Source: an uncultured Propionibacteriaceae bacterium (GTDB taxonomy: Bacteria; Actinomycetota; Actinomycetes; Propionibacteriales; Propionibacteriaceae). From it: DNA of 14,083 nt. Where the stretch lies: NCBI GenBank assembly GCA_945875065.1, contig CAMCJC010000026.1, forward strand, positions 1-14,083, given 5' to 3'. Positions 13,606-14,083 of this stretch are shown here, one piece after another (the stretch's first letter is position 1; the number at the start of each line of letters is the position of its first letter). A program made the translations under genes and the position numbers. The notes below the pieces were generated by a model. That model ran no database searches. It was not told the DNA's origin and worked only from the letters and a program-made list of their open reading frames with translations.

Positions 13606-14083
13606 GTGACGGTGTCGATGCGGGTCATGTCGGCTGGGGACGGCTACAAGTACCTGCTGCGCACGGTGGCGGCTGGTGATGGTGACCGGTCGCTGTCGAC
13701 TCCGCTGACTCGCTATTACGCCGAGGCGGGCACCCCGCCCGGGCGCTGGCTTGGTTCGGGCGTGGCGGCTTTGGGGCATGGTGAACTCGCGCCGGGTGCG
13801 CTGGTGTCGGAGGCGCAGCTTCAGTTGCTGGTGGGGATGGGGCGGGACCCGATCACTGGTGTGCCGTTGGGGCGGGGGTATCCGGTGTATAGCTCGACTG
13901 CTGAGCGGGTTGCGGATCGTGTCGCGCAGCTGGACCCGGCGCTGGGGGTGGTGGAGCGGGGTCGGAGGGTTGCGCAGATCGAAGTGGAGGAGGCTGCGCG
14001 GGGGTCGCGGCGTGCGGTGGCGGGGTTCGATTTCACGTTCAGTGTGCCGAAGTCGGCGTCGGTGTTGTGGGCGGTTGCGGACG
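13606..14083 (+). CDS. MobF/TrwC-type conjugative relaxase, N-terminus only
   Basis: 159 codons visible, cut by the window end. Relaxases of this family nick one strand at oriT, bind it through a tyrosine, and usually carry a helicase domain further on; full proteins are often over 1000 residues. Seen: MRVMSAGDGYKYLLRTVAAGDG with Y14 and Y16; STPLTRYYAEAGTPPGRWLGSG with the pair Y37/Y38, residues from which the catalytic tyrosines are expected; DPITGVPLG at 81-89; and FDFTFSVPKSASVLW from 141, the entry to the relaxase core. The histidine triad lies beyond the window. Start: GTG at 13606, with AGGGG about 8 bases upstream, giving MTVSMRVMS, the beginning usual in actinobacterial relaxases; ATG 13618 is the alternative. 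It indicates that the resistance genes sit on a transmissible plasmid or integrative conjugative element. Confidence 0.92.
   Translation, partial: MTVSMRVMSAGDGYKYLLRTVAAGDGDRSLSTPLTRYYAEAGTPPGRWLGSGVAALGHGELAPGALVSEAQLQLLVGMGRDPITGVPLGRGYPVYSSTAERVADRVAQLDPALGVVERGRRVAQIEVEEAARGSRRAVAGFDFTFSVPKSASVLWAVAD

Noticed and set aside
13165..13779. 204-codon minus-strand ORF spanning the leader and relaxase start
   Set aside because: Its ends overlap the relaxase and erm in wrong frames and look like shadow sequence; only the middle (about 13362-13520) is protein-like and is reported as a possible remnant.

Overview
The window is high-GC DNA with the codon use and gene families of an actinobacterium (Actinomycetota). 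Genus cannot be settled from sequence alone. It reads as part of an accessory, probably conjugative or mobilisable, replicon: a copper-resistance cluster, an IS21-type insertion sequence, an Erm-type macrolide-resistance module and the start of a MobF relaxase lie side by side. No rRNA, tRNA or CRISPR array was seen.

Positions 1-7442 hold a copper cluster, all on the minus strand. In transcription order it has an OmpR-type response regulator and a sensor kinase overlapping by 4 bp (GTGA). A Met/His-rich membrane protein broken by frameshifts follows, then a Tat-exported lipoprotein multicopper oxidase and a BNR-repeat (glycosylhydrolase-like) lipoprotein whose signal peptide and body lie in different frames. 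Last come a 96-residue Met/His-rich two-helix membrane protein and a CPC-type P1B copper ATPase cut by the window edge. Likely division of labour: the two-component system senses envelope copper, the ATPase pumps Cu(I) out, the oxidase converts Cu(I) to Cu(II) outside, and the small Met/His-rich proteins bind or pass on copper. A direct repeat with 11-bp pitch at 5572-5590 is the best candidate operator.

Positions about 7437-10146 are an IS21-family element (istA and istB overlapping by 4 bp, ATGA) inserted directly upstream of the response regulator. Three diverged 24-bp direct repeats mark its istA-side end. Its other end may reach the regulator's start codon.

Positions 10182-11929 hold a two-domain GNAT acetyltransferase (minus) and a divergent TetR-family regulator (plus) sharing a 59-bp promoter region.

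Positions 11910-13361 (minus) are the most interesting part. An Erm(X)-like 23S rRNA methyltransferase is preceded by a 14-codon leader peptide, MLFYGTASLRLRSR, carrying an RLR macrolide-arrest motif, and by mutually exclusive inverted repeats, one of which would hide the erm Shine-Dalgarno. The erm stop codon overlaps the start of a stand-alone AraC-type DNA-binding protein (ATGA). This suggests a drug-induced operon that makes both a ribosome methylase and a transcription regulator.

Positions 13606-14083 (plus) are the N-terminus of a TrwC/MobF relaxase. Inverted repeats just upstream are candidates for oriT or for translational control.
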